The translations under genes and the position numbers were made by a program. The notes below the pieces were generated by a model, which was not told the DNA's origin, did no database searches, and saw only the letters and a list, made by a program, of their open reading frames with translations. This document shows positions 23,835 to 32,288 of a stretch of DNA of 64,000 nucleotides, in pieces (positions within the stretch are counted from its first letter, which is position 1; every line of letters starts with the position of its first letter). The DNA is from Anaerolineales bacterium (GTDB lineage: Bacteria; Chloroflexota; Anaerolineae; Anaerolineales; UBA11579): NCBI GenBank assembly GCA_019454165.1, contig CP075367.1:643971-707970 (forward strand). Direction: 5' to 3'.

Positions 23835-24569
23835 TCATGGCTCACTCGGTTTTCGCTGGCGCAGCACTTCGAAGGCGATCGCCGCGCTGGAGGAGGTCAC
23901 GTCCAGCTCGGCCTTGAAATCGCGGCCGTAGGGGATGCTGACGAGTTCATCGCACTGCGCCAGGGCCGCCGCGTTCAGGCCGCGGCGCTCCCCGCCGATC
24001 AGCAGGAACAGCGGCCCGCGAAGGTCGGCGGCGTACAGCGGCGTGCTGCCAGCGGCCTTGGCGGCCGCCAGGCAGCGGTAACCGCGGCCCTTGAAGAAGG
24101 CCAGCGCATCCTGCACGTCGGCGCGGGCGGTAGGCATGTGTTCGCTGGCCCCGGCGCTGGCGCGTGCCACCACATTGAGGGCCGTGTCCCAGTTGCGCAG
24201 CGGGGCTACCAGGCCGCTGGCGCCGGCCGCATACAGGGCGCGAATGGCCTGGCCATAGTTGTAGGGGTCTTCGACGCCATCCAGCATCACCACCCAGCCG
24301 GGCGCGGCGGCCAGCGCTTCCAGCGGCTCGAAGCGGCGCTCGCCGGCCAGGGCCAGCACGCCGCCGTGGCTGCTGCCCTGAGCCAGAGCGTCGATCTCGG
24401 CGGCGGGCACCGTGCGCAGGGGGATGCTGGCTTCGGCGGCCAGACGCTCCATGTGGCCCAGGTTGCGCACATCCTTGCCCTGCTGCACATACACCGCATC
24501 AATGCTGCGGCGCTGCGCCTGCAACGCCGCCAGCACGGATACCCAGCCTTCGAGGACGAGTTGAGTCAT
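23835..24569 (-). CDS. TrmH/SpoU-family RNA 2'-O-methyltransferase
   Basis: The 244-residue enzyme has an N-terminal substrate-binding region (VLEGWVSVLAAL...) and a C-terminal SPOUT domain with motif 1 EDPYNYGQAIRALYAAGA, motif 2 LLIGGERRGL and motif 3 VSIPYGRDFKAELDVTSSSAAIAFE. Such enzymes methylate ribose in rRNA or tRNA using S-adenosylmethionine. Usual motif 1 has Asn-x-x-Asn; here the first position is Asp-Pro-Tyr-Asn, a mild variant. Confidence 0.88.
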   Translation of the reverse strand: MTQLVLEGWVSVLAALQAQRRSIDAVYVQQGKDVRNLGHMERLAAEASIPLRTVPAAEIDALAQGSSHGGVLALAGERRFEPLEALAAAPGWVVMLDGVEDPYNYGQAIRALYAAGASGLVAPLRNWDTALNVVARASAGASEHMPTARADVQDALAFFKGRGYRCLAAAKAAGSTPLYAADLRGPLFLLIGGERRGLNAAALAQCDELVSIPYGRDFKAELDVTSSSAAIAFEVLRQRKPSEP

Positions 24570-24582
24570 AGCGGGGAGTATA
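24567..24582 (-). promoter_or_regulatory. Leaderless promoter of the TrmH-type gene
   Basis: TATACT (24577-24582, minus strand) lies 7 nt before ATG 24569; no Shine-Dalgarno is present. Confidence 0.65.
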
Positions 24583-24619
24583 AGTGAACAGAGAACAGTG
24601 AGCAGTGAACAGAGAACAA
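24583..24619. repeat. Short 21-bp tandem repeat
   Basis: AGTGAACAGAGAACA occurs twice with a 21-bp period in the gap between the divergent TrmH-type and RNase D genes; related GATCACTG/TCACTGCTCA words occur at 23770-23830 and 24650-24680. Confidence 0.6.
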
Positions 24620-24688
24620 GTGTACATTTCCCTTTGATGTTCTCCCGATCACGGATAACTAATCACTGCTCACCAGTCACTTCTTACA

Positions 24689-24706
24689 TATAATTGCCGC
24701 CACATG
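24689..24706 (+). promoter_or_regulatory. Near-leaderless promoter of the RNase D gene
   Basis: TATAAT (24689-24694) is 9 nt before ATG 24704 and no Shine-Dalgarno intervenes, so the leader would be at most a few bases. Confidence 0.6.
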
Positions 24707-25837
24707 TCCAGTAGCACGCCCGCTCTCATTACATCCACCGACGCACTCACCGCGCTGGCCGCCCGCTTGCAAAGTCACCCTCTCATCGCTGTAGACACCG
24801 AATCCAACAGCCTGCACGCCTACCGAGAGCGCCTGTGCCTCTTGCAGTTCTCCACCCCGCAGGAAGACGCGCTGATCGATCCCTTCCCGCTGCCAGATCT
24901 CGAGCCGCTGGCCGAGCTTTTTGCCAGCCCGGTCCATGAAAAGATATTCCACGCCGCCGAATACGACATTCTGGTGATGCAGCGCCAGTACCAACTGGAG
25001 TTCGCCAATCTATTCGACACTATGATCGCCGCCCGCATCCTGGGGCGCAAGCGGGTGGGCCTGGGCGGCTTGTTGGAGGAGGATTTTGGCGTCAAGCTGG
25101 AGAAGCGCTTCCAGCGCGCCGATTGGGGCGCCCGCCCGCTGCTGCCCGCCCTGCTGGACTATGCCCGCCTGGATACGCACTACTTGATCGAATTGCGCAA
25201 CAAGCTCAAAGCTGATCTGGAAGTTGCCGGCCGCTGGGAGCTGGCCCAGGAGGATTTTGCGCGCTTGCCGCAGGTCACCCGCGCCAACCTGGAGGTGGAA
25301 GACGTGCCGGAGGTGTGGCGCGTCAAGGGCGCCCGTGATCTCAACCCGCGCCAGGCGGCCATCTTGCATGAGCTGGCCGAATACCGCGCCAACCGCGCCG
25401 CCCAGGCCGACGTGCCACTTTTCAAGATCATGGGTGACAGCACCCTGACCGAGATCGCCAAGCTGGCGCCCACGACGGCCGAGGAGCTGGCCGGCGTGGC
25501 CGGCATGAGCGAAGGCCAGATCCGCCGGCACGGCAAGGCCATCCTGGCGGCGGTGCGCAGCGGCCAGCAGGCCGCTCCCGTGCGCCGCCCGCCGCGCCGC
25601 CCGTACGACGAAAGCTACATCGAGCGCCTGGAGCTGCTGCGCCTGTGGCGCAAGGCGGCCGCCAAGGAGTTGGATGTGGAGTCAGACGTGGTCTTGCCGC
25701 GCGATATTATGGAGAGTACGGCCCGCGCCAACCCGCGCACGCTGGCAGAGCTGCAGCCGCTGTTCGCCAGCGTACCCTGGCGCTACAAAACCTGGGGTGA
25801 AGACGTGCTCAGGGCTTTGCACCCCAACCAAGGATAG
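24704..25837 (+). CDS. rnd: Ribonuclease D
   Basis: The 377-residue protein has a DEDD-type 3'-5' exonuclease domain: motif I AVDTESNSL, motif II FHAAEYDILV, motif III YARLDTHYLIELR (Tyr and Asp). An HRDC-like helical region follows (about 215-300: LNPRQAAILHELAEYRANRAAQ). RNase D trims 3' ends of tRNA and other stable RNAs. The beta-CASP nuclease gene starts 7 nt after its stop, suggesting a joint RNA-processing operon. Confidence 0.93.
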   Translation: MSSSTPALITSTDALTALAARLQSHPLIAVDTESNSLHAYRERLCLLQFSTPQEDALIDPFPLPDLEPLAELFASPVHEKIFHAAEYDILVMQRQYQLEFANLFDTMIAARILGRKRVGLGGLLEEDFGVKLEKRFQRADWGARPLLPALLDYARLDTHYLIELRNKLKADLEVAGRWELAQEDFARLPQVTRANLEVEDVPEVWRVKGARDLNPRQAAILHELAEYRANRAAQADVPLFKIMGDSTLTEIAKLAPTTAEELAGVAGMSEGQIRRHGKAILAAVRSGQQAAPVRRPPRRPYDESYIERLELLRLWRKAAAKELDVESDVVLPRDIMESTARANPRTLAELQPLFASVPWRYKTWGEDVLRALHPNQG

Positions 25838-25844
25838 AACCCAT

Positions 25845-27242
25845 ATGCAAATTCATTTCCACGGCGCGGCCCAAACCGTTACCGGCTCCCAGCATCTACT
25901 GGAGATCAATGGCCGCAAGCTGCTGCTGGACTGCGGGCTCTACCAGGGGCCGCGCAAAGAAGCCATCTTGCGCAACACCAATTTCAGGTATGACGTCACC
26001 GAGCTGGACGCGGTCATCCTCTCCCACGCTCATATTGACCACAGCGGCAACCTGCCGAATCTGGTGAAGAACGGCTACGCCGGGCCGATCCATGCCCAGC
26101 GCGCCACGGCCGACCTGTGCAAGGTCATGCTGGAAGATTCGGCCCGCATCCAGGAGAGCGACGCGGCCCACCTGAATCGCCGGCTGAAAGCCGGCGAGCC
26201 GCCGGTGGTGCCGCTCTACACCGTGGCGGACGCCAACCAGGCCGATGACCAGTTCGTTGACCACAAGTACGCCACGCCCTTTGAGGTGTTCCCGGGTGTG
26301 CAGGCTACCTTCATTGAAGCGGGCCACATCCTCGGCTCGGCGGCCATCGCGCTGGATATTGACGACAACGGCAAACAGCGCCGCTTCTGGTTCTCGGGTG
26401 ATATTGGCCGCCCGGGCTTAACCCTCATCAAAGACCCGGTGATGCCCAGCGGCGCAGACACCCTGCTGATGGAAAGCACCTATGGCGACCGCAATCACCA
26501 GCCGCCCGGCCAGGCGGCCGAGCAGCTGCGCGGCATCATTGGCGATACGCTGAAGCGCGGCGGCAAAGTGATCGTGCCGGCTTTCGCCGTGGGCCGCACG
26601 CAGGAGATCGTGTATCACTTGCACCAGCTCATGGCGGCTGGCGAAGTGCCCAAGGTGCCCGTTTTCGTCGACAGCCCGCTGGCGGTCAACGTTTCGGATA
26701 TCTTCCGTCGCCATCCGGAGTGCCTGGATGATGAGACGCGTGAATTCTTGCAGAATGGCAATCATTCTGAAGCGTTGGGCTTCGATATGCTCACCTACAT
26801 TCGCACAGTGGATGAATCCAAGGCGCTCAACGACCGCAAGGACCCGATGATCATCATCTCCGCTTCGGGGATGATGGAAGTCGGCCGCGTGCTGCACCAC
26901 CTCGAACACAATGTGCATGATGAGAACAGCCTGGTGCTGATCGTCTCCTGGATGGCGCCGCACACCCTCGGCCGCCGCCTGGTGGAAGGCGCCGAGCGCA
27001 TCCGCATCTTCGGCACGGAGTACGACCGCAAGATTCGCGTCGCCAATGTCAACGGCTTCTCAGCCCATGCCGGGCAGGACGGCCTGCGTGAGTATGCGGC
27101 AGCGGTCAAGGACACCGTGCGCAATATCTACCTGGTGCACGGCGAAGCCGGCCCGGCGGCCGCGCTGACCGAGAAGCTGAACGGGGATGGCTTTGCGAAT
27201 GTGCATTTCCCCGCCATGGGGGATGTGGCTGAGCTCTGGTAG
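25845..27242 (+). CDS. Metallo-beta-lactamase/beta-CASP family ribonuclease
   Basis: The 465-residue protein has the metallo-beta-lactamase motif SHAHIDHSGNLP, further ligands in GHILGSAA and DIGRP, the beta-CASP segment (ESTYGDRNHQ... through VFVDSPLAVNVSDIFRRHPE, ISASGMMEVGRVLHHL) and the C-terminal VNGFSAHAGQ with the RNA-specificity region. Relatives are RNA endo- and exonucleases such as archaeal and bacterial CPSF-like proteins. It is coupled to RNase D; AAGGA lies before ATG 25845. Confidence 0.92.
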   Translation: MQIHFHGAAQTVTGSQHLLEINGRKLLLDCGLYQGPRKEAILRNTNFRYDVTELDAVILSHAHIDHSGNLPNLVKNGYAGPIHAQRATADLCKVMLEDSARIQESDAAHLNRRLKAGEPPVVPLYTVADANQADDQFVDHKYATPFEVFPGVQATFIEAGHILGSAAIALDIDDNGKQRRFWFSGDIGRPGLTLIKDPVMPSGADTLLMESTYGDRNHQPPGQAAEQLRGIIGDTLKRGGKVIVPAFAVGRTQEIVYHLHQLMAAGEVPKVPVFVDSPLAVNVSDIFRRHPECLDDETREFLQNGNHSEALGFDMLTYIRTVDESKALNDRKDPMIIISASGMMEVGRVLHHLEHNVHDENSLVLIVSWMAPHTLGRRLVEGAERIRIFGTEYDRKIRVANVNGFSAHAGQDGLREYAAAVKDTVRNIYLVHGEAGPAAALTEKLNGDGFANVHFPAMGDVAELW

Positions 27243-27254
27243 CGGAGAATCAAA

Positions 27255-27277
27255 AGGGCGGGTCTAAGACCCGCCCT
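27255..27277. repeat. Intergenic hairpin AGGGCGGGTCT-A-AGACCCGCCCT
   Basis: Perfect 11-bp arms begin 13 nt after the beta-CASP stop. Same core as 17425-17445. It might act as a 3' end hairpin. Confidence 0.8.
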
Positions 27278-27286
27278 ACTGCAAAC

Positions 27287-27475
27287 TGTCATCCTGAGCG
27301 GGTATATACGGGTACACCAGACCGCCGATGCCACGCCAGCGAAGGATCCATGCTGGCATATCTTCCAAAGAGCGCGTGATTCAGGCATGCGCTGCTTGGA
27401 AAAAGTGTGAATAAGGATTCCTCCCTGACGTGGGTTCGGCGGTCTGGTGTAGGTCTATAAACCCGGTCGGAATGA
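27287..27475. repeat. MITE-like element with long terminal inverted repeats
   Basis: The left end (TGTCATCCTGAGCGGGTATA...CAGACCGCCGATGCC, 27287-27335) is an imperfect inverted copy of the right end (TTCGGCGGTCTGGTGTAGG...GTCGGAATGACA, about 27434-27475). The interior carries GCGAAGGATCCATGCTGGCATATCTTCC, which is related in inverted orientation to 17262-17300. No transposase or real ORF is present, so it would be non-autonomous. Confidence 0.7.
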
Positions 27476-27487
27476 CAAAGGGTTGGG

Positions 27488-27507
27488 GGGCGCAGCATGC
27501 TGCGCCC
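27488..27507. repeat. 20-bp perfect palindrome GGGCGCAGCATGCTGCGCCC
   Basis: Lies 7 bp from the stop of the alpha/beta hydrolase gene. A longer 28-bp version occurs at 44950-44977. Confidence 0.9.
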
Positions 27508-27513
27508 TAACTG

Positions 27514-28362
27514 TCACTTGCCCAACAACCGCGCAACCTCACTCACGATCAACTCCGGCTGGTGGAACATCACATAGTGCCCGGCCTTCTCAGCCGGCAC
27601 GAAACGCGCGTTCGCCAGCATCTCAGCCGTCTTGCGGTGGGCGGCGTTGATCGACTTACGCTGCTTCTTGTCCAACAATCCCGGCTTCATGCCGCTGATC
27701 ACGCTGACCTCAACGCCCTCCAGGCGGTTCGGGTTATCACGCAGCCATTCCATATCAGGGATAAACTGGGTGATCTCGGCCGCAAAGTTCTCGGCGGCTC
27801 GCACGGTGAAATCGTATTCGTAGTGGTCTTCGCGTACATCGGCGGGCTGGTTCTTGCCTGCCCCCTGGCCCATTAGCTTGTAGAGGCCCAGCTTGGCCAT
27901 CGGGATCAGCATCTTGGGTGTGGCCTCGAACTGCTTGCGCGCCGCCGGGGTAAAGAAGTCCGGCGCGTGCTCGTCGCTCTGGTCCACCAGCACCAGCCCG
28001 CGCACCGCTACCTGGCCGCGGGCGGCCAGCTGGCGGATGATCGGCCCGCCCCAACTGGCCCCTACCAGAATGAACGGCGCAAGTTGCGGCAAGCCGCCCA
28101 GCAGCGCGGCCAGGTCGCCGACCAGCATATCCAGGGTATGTGGGCCGGGGCGGTCATCGCTGCGCCCGGTGCCGATACGGTCGTAGACCAGCGTAGTGGC
28201 CAGCTTAGCCACCTCAGGCTGCACCTGGCCCCACATGGAGCCGGAGAAGCCCATGCCGGCCTCGAACACCACCGTCGGCCCGCCTTCCCCTTTGAGCCAG
28301 TAGTGCAGCTTGCGCCCATCCGGCAGGGCGAAAGTGTTGGATTCTCCGTAGGTATGCGTCAT
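27514..28362 (-). CDS. Alpha/beta-hydrolase fold protein
   Basis: The 282-residue enzyme has the fold's features: oxyanion-hole region (GGPTVVFEAGMGFSGSMW), nucleophile elbow LVGASWGG (Ser in the G-x-S-x-G variant GASWG), and His in AEKAGHYVMFHQP near the C terminus. GAGG lies 6 nt before ATG 28362. It starts 8 nt after the stop of the siderophore-interacting protein gene, so it could be an esterase acting on a siderophore or ester substrate, but this is only context. Confidence 0.87.
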   Translation of the reverse strand: MTHTYGESNTFALPDGRKLHYWLKGEGGPTVVFEAGMGFSGSMWGQVQPEVAKLATTLVYDRIGTGRSDDRPGPHTLDMLVGDLAALLGGLPQLAPFILVGASWGGPIIRQLAARGQVAVRGLVLVDQSDEHAPDFFTPAARKQFEATPKMLIPMAKLGLYKLMGQGAGKNQPADVREDHYEYDFTVRAAENFAAEITQFIPDMEWLRDNPNRLEGVEVSVISGMKPGLLDKKQRKSINAAHRKTAEMLANARFVPAEKAGHYVMFHQPELIVSEVARLLGK

Positions 28363-28370
28363 CGTTATCC

Positions 28371-29105
28371 TCAATGCTTCCCAGTTTCAGACCAGTACGA
28401 CTGCACATGCATGTTTTCTTTACCGAAGCCGTGCTCGGCTTTGAGCGCTTTGTGAAGCAACTTCATCGTACCCGCTTCGCCGGCGGCCCACACGAACCAG
28501 CCTGTACGCAGGCGGCGTTGGATGGCGCCCGGCAACGACTCTGGCCCGCGGCGCGCCACACGCTGCAAGTTTAACTGCGGGTGGGCCGCGAGGGGAATGG
28601 CCTCGTCCCGCGCGCCGTTGCTCTCCACATAGACTTCCAGTGGGGTGGTGGGCTGGGCCGCGGCGATGATGTTGTTGATCGCCGGGGTCGAACACGCATC
28701 CCCGATGAGCAAATAGCCAGCCGGCTCGGGCTGCGGCATGCGGAAGCGCGAGCCCAGGAAGGTGCCGGTGAGCGTGTCGCCCGCCTGGGCCTTCTCGAAC
28801 CATAGCGTGGCCGGGCCGGGCGGCTGGTGCATCAGCACATCGACTTCAAATTCGCCCTGCTGCGGGTAGGCCGCCACCAGGGTATAGGCGCGCTGCCATT
28901 CGCGCGGGCCGCCTGCTGGGTCCGGAAACCAAAAGCGCAGCCAGGTGGCCGGATGCCACTCGATCTCTTGCAGTAAGTGCGGGCTGGCGAAGCGGAAGCG
29001 CACAAAGTGCGGCGTGATCTCCTGTTTGCCAACCAGGGTCAGCTCGTAATCGCGCGCTCCGTAGCCTTTCAGCACCAGGCCGGTCAATCCTCTGCTCACA
29101 TGCAT
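28371..29105 (-). CDS. Siderophore-interacting protein (NAD(P)H-dependent ferric reductase, SIP family)
   Basis: The 244-residue protein has an N-terminal FAD-binding barrel (about 18-118; ITPHFVRFRF, REWQRAYTLVAAY as the R-x-Y-T flavin motif) and a C-terminal NAD(P)H-binding SIP domain (GYLLIGDACSTPAINNII... FVWAAGEAGTMKLLHK). The family reduces iron bound to siderophores in the cytoplasm. GAGGAG abuts the ATG at 29105; GTG 29099 would have better spacing (6 nt), so the first two codons may not be used. Confidence 0.9.
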   Translation of the reverse strand: MHVSRGLTGLVLKGYGARDYELTLVGKQEITPHFVRFRFASPHLLQEIEWHPATWLRFWFPDPAGGPREWQRAYTLVAAYPQQGEFEVDVLMHQPPGPATLWFEKAQAGDTLTGTFLGSRFRMPQPEPAGYLLIGDACSTPAINNIIAAAQPTTPLEVYVESNGARDEAIPLAAHPQLNLQRVARRGPESLPGAIQRRLRTGWFVWAAGEAGTMKLLHKALKAEHGFGKENMHVQSYWSETGKH

Positions 29106-29230
29106 CTCCTCAATGAAAGTGCGCCAATCTTAGGTGGGCGCAGAGTGCGGGTCAATGCAGATTGGTGAACAGGGTTCTCAATCCGGGTGAGTTTGGGCCG
29201 TGCCTGCATCCCTCCGTTATAATCGCCAGT

Positions 29231-29321
<91 letters not shown>

Positions 29322-29335
29322 GAAGAAAAAGACAA

Positions 29336-29403
29336 ACCACAAAGACACAAAGGGCACAAAGTGATCTTCCAAAGATTTTGTGTTCTTTGTGTCTTTGTGG
29401 TTA
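29336..29403. repeat. Inverted-repeat element with AACCACAAAGACACAAAG ends
   Basis: The left arm AACCACAAAGACACAAAG plus GGCACAAA pairs with TTGTGTTCTTTGTGTCTTTGTGGTT at the right (arms of about 25 bp with two mismatches) around a loop of about 17 nt. It lies directly behind tRNA-Ser and in front of the AlkZ-like gene. Confidence 0.85.
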
Positions 29404-29416
29404 TGCACTGACTGTA

Positions 29417-30502
29417 ATGAAGACTGCTGACATCATTCGCCGCCGGTTGGCCAACCAGCATCTGGCTAGCAACCCGCTCACTACCCCGCTTGAGGTCGTA
29501 GCCGCCCAGGGCGCCGTGCAATCGCAGGATCTTTACGGCGCCCTGTGGGGCTTGGCGGCCCGCTTGCCGGCGGGCTGGACCGAGAGCGAAGTCGAGGCCT
29601 GGTTCGCGGACGGCCGCATCCTGCGCACACATATCCTGCGGCCCACCTGGCACTTCGTCACGCCGGCGGATGTGCGCTGGATGCTGATGCTCAGCGCGCC
29701 GCGCGTGCATGCGCTCAACGGGTACATGTACCGCCAGCAGGGCGTGGACGCTGCCACCCAGAAGCGCGCCACGAAGATATTGCAGCGCAGCCTGGAGGGC
29801 GGCCGCCAGCTAACCCGCAGCGAGCTGGCCGCCGCGCTTGAAGCCGGCGGCGTGGCCGAGCCCAAAGGCCAACGCCTGGCCTATATCGTGATGTTCGCCG
29901 AGCTTGAGGGTCTGCTCATCAGCGGCCCGCGGCGCGGCAAGCAGTTCACCTACATGCTGCTCGACGAGCGCGCCCCGGCGACTGGCCGCCTGCCGACCCG
30001 CCAGGACGCATTGGCTGAACTGGCCCGGCGCTACTTCGGCGCCCGCGGCCCGGCGACTGCGCAGGACTTCGCCTGGTGGTCTGGCCTCACCCAGGCCGAC
30101 TGCCGCGCCGGCGCCCAGGCCGCCGGGCTACACAGCGCTGAGCTGGAGGGCAAAACCTATTGGTGGTCTGAGGAGCATAGGCCTGCAAAAAGCGCTCGCG
30201 GCGCCTGGCTGCTGCCGAACTTTGACGAATACGGCCTCGGCTTTGCCGACCGCAGCCACACGGAGCCGCAGGATTACAAATCATTCTGGGCCGGCGGCGC
30301 ACTGCTGCTGCCGCACTTCTATATCATCAACGGGCGCACCGCCGGCATGTGGAAGCGTGAGCTGGACAAGCAGCAGGTGCATATCACCCTGCAATCACCT
30401 TTCGGCGGAGATGTGGCTGCGGATGCCAAGGCGCTGAAGGCCAGCATCAAACACTATGGGGAATTTCTGGGGCTGAAACCCGTCGTGAGTACGCTGGGCT
30501 AA
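29417..30502 (+). CDS. Winged-helix AlkZ/YcaQ-like DNA glycosylase family protein
   Basis: The 361-residue protein is a member of the winged-helix DNA-binding family that includes AlkZ and YcaQ. Residues 30-40 read AQGAVQSQDLY: the Q-S-Q motif (35-37) matches the catalytic Q-x-Q of AlkZ-type glycosylases, which remove bulky or crosslinked alkyl lesions. Winged-helix modules follow (KRATKILQRSLEGGRQLTRSELAAALEAGG). ATG 29417 is used; there is no Shine-Dalgarno, and the longer open frame runs back through tRNA-Ser and is rejected. The convergent glycosyltransferase stop overlaps its stop. Confidence 0.85.
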   Translation: MKTADIIRRRLANQHLASNPLTTPLEVVAAQGAVQSQDLYGALWGLAARLPAGWTESEVEAWFADGRILRTHILRPTWHFVTPADVRWMLMLSAPRVHALNGYMYRQQGVDAATQKRATKILQRSLEGGRQLTRSELAAALEAGGVAEPKGQRLAYIVMFAELEGLLISGPRRGKQFTYMLLDERAPATGRLPTRQDALAELARRYFGARGPATAQDFAWWSGLTQADCRAGAQAAGLHSAELEGKTYWWSEEHRPAKSARGAWLLPNFDEYGLGFADRSHTEPQDYKSFWAGGALLLPHFYIINGRTAGMWKRELDKQQVHITLQSPFGGDVAADAKALKASIKHYGEFLGLKPVVSTLG

Positions 30503-31581
30503 GCGCGGTTGAGCCAGTGCCGCCCGTTGCGCTGCAGCAGGCTGCGGTACAGCTGGCGATATTCCTCAGCCTGGCGTTTGAGGTCAAACTCCTGCTCGAT
30601 GCGCTGGCGGCCGGCGGCCCCCAGCTGCGCTCGCAGGCCAGCATCATCCACCAGCCGCGCCAGCGCCGCGGTCAGTTGCTCCACATTGTTGCTCTCGAAC
30701 AGCAATCCGTTCTTGCCGTCCTGCACGAGCTCGGGGATATCGTCCACTGCGCTGGCTACTACGGGCTTGCCGGCGGCCATCGCCTCGATCAGCGAATTGG
30801 GGATGCCTTCATTATTGGGCAGCGAGACGCAGGTGGCAATGTCGTAACCTTTGGTGACCGGGGCCGGGTCCGCCAGCTCCCCGGTGAAGATGACCGCCTC
30901 GCCCAGCGGGGCCGCCTCGGCGCGCAACTGCTCCAGCATCGGCGTTGCGCCGGGCTGAGTGGTGTCGCCGCCGCAGATCACCAGGTGCACGTGATCATAT
31001 TGCGCTTGCTGGCGCAGCTGCTTCACCGCCGCGATCAGCAGCGAGATGTTCTTGCCCCCGCTCAGACGTGAGGTCCGCCCGATAATGATGTTGTCTGGCC
31101 CGAGGCCAAAGCGTTCGGCCGGCGCGGCGTCGAACGCGGCCAGGTCCACCCCGTTGTAGATCGTGTGGATCTTGTCGGCCGGCAGCATGCGCTCAAGATA
31201 CGCGGCCATGCCGCGGGTCGAAGCCACCACCGCATCGAGCCCGTCTTTGCTGCCCAGGGCCGCGCCGCCGCGCATGCCGTCGACGCGCTCGATCACACTG
31301 GGCACGCCCGCCAGGCGGGCTGCGTCGGCGTACAGGCGCAGGTTGGCGATCTGGGCCAGATCGATGCGCTGGCGCAGCAGATACCAGGCCAGCGGCAGCT
31401 TGCGGAACGGCAGCACCGCCACCTGGGCCACCTGGCGGTACTCCGGCAATACATAATCAGAGTGGGTGGCGATGAAGTGAAAGTTGAACTCGTCGCTCAG
31501 CTCGCCCGCCAGGCGATATAGCCACTTGGGCATGCCGCCCACGCCAAACATTTGCAACAGAAAGGCGATGCGCGCTTTCAT
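30499..31581 (-). CDS. GT4-family glycosyltransferase
   Basis: The 360-residue protein has a GT-B fold: N-terminal MKARIAFLLQMFGVGGMPKWLYRLA, a hinge with TIYNGVDLAAFD, nucleotide-binding GRTSRLSGGKNISLLIAAV and the acidic motif NNEGIPNSLIEAMAAGKPVVAS. It probably transfers a sugar from a nucleotide donor to a surface glycan. It is the third gene of an operon with two methyltransferases (4-bp overlaps). Confidence 0.9.
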   Translation of the reverse strand: MKARIAFLLQMFGVGGMPKWLYRLAGELSDEFNFHFIATHSDYVLPEYRQVAQVAVLPFRKLPLAWYLLRQRIDLAQIANLRLYADAARLAGVPSVIERVDGMRGGAALGSKDGLDAVVASTRGMAAYLERMLPADKIHTIYNGVDLAAFDAAPAERFGLGPDNIIIGRTSRLSGGKNISLLIAAVKQLRQQAQYDHVHLVICGGDTTQPGATPMLEQLRAEAAPLGEAVIFTGELADPAPVTKGYDIATCVSLPNNEGIPNSLIEAMAAGKPVVASAVDDIPELVQDGKNGLLFESNNVEQLTAALARLVDDAGLRAQLGAAGRQRIEQEFDLKRQAEEYRQLYRSLLQRNGRHWLNRA

Positions 31582-32288
31582 GCGGGTTTGTGGGCCAGGA
31601 TGCCGAAGCCGCTGGTGTAGCTGCCCCAGGCCGGGTGCTGGGCGTGCTGGCGGTCAAAGCGCACGGCGCGCCGGCGGGTGGAGGCCATCAGGCGCGGCAG
31701 CAGCCAGCGCTGCACGCGTGGCAGGCCGCCCGTGCCTTCGATGATGCGCTGCTGCCACCAATGGCGCAGCATATCTGCCAGCACGCTGCCGAACAAGCCT
31801 TGCTTTTCGATGGCAATATCCACAAAGCCGAGGCGCTGCAGGTTTTCCTGCCAATACCATTCGGTGTAGCGCCCATAGTCGGCCGGGTCAGCATGCTGGC
31901 GGAACAGAAAGGGCACGGTGACCAGCAGCGTGCCGCCGGGCTGCAGCACGCGCTGGATCTGCTGCAAGACCGCCAGTGGGTCGGGCACATGCTCCAGCAC
32001 TTCGGAGCACAAGACGGCCGGGTAGCTGCCCGCTGCCAGCGGCAGCCGGCCGGCGTCTGCCAGCACGTCGAGGCCTTTGTCAGGCACCAGGTTGAGCACG
32101 GTGACCTGCAGCCGTTCGCCGGGGCGCACTCCGCGGCCACGCGTGCTGTGCTTCACGCCGCCCAGGTCCAGCAGGCGGCTGCCTGGCGGCAGGCTGCCCA
32201 GTTGGCGCTCGAGGAAGTCATCTACATGCTGGCGCCGCAGGGAATACGACAGTTCGTGATCCAGCTGCACGGCGAGCGGCTCGGTCAT
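31578..32288 (-). CDS. Class I SAM-dependent methyltransferase
   Basis: The 236-residue protein has motif I LLDLGGVKHS (a variant of DxGxG), and motif LCSEVLEHVPDPLAVLQQIQRVLQPGG typical of glycan-cluster methyltransferases. It overlaps its neighbours by 4 bp on both sides. Context suggests methylation of a sugar or lipid-linked glycan. Confidence 0.85.
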   Translation of the reverse strand: MTEPLAVQLDHELSYSLRRQHVDDFLERQLGSLPPGSRLLDLGGVKHSTRGRGVRPGERLQVTVLNLVPDKGLDVLADAGRLPLAAGSYPAVLCSEVLEHVPDPLAVLQQIQRVLQPGGTLLVTVPFLFRQHADPADYGRYTEWYWQENLQRLGFVDIAIEKQGLFGSVLADMLRHWWQQRIIEGTGGLPRVQRWLLPRLMASTRRRAVRFDRQHAQHPAWGSYTSGFGILAHKPA

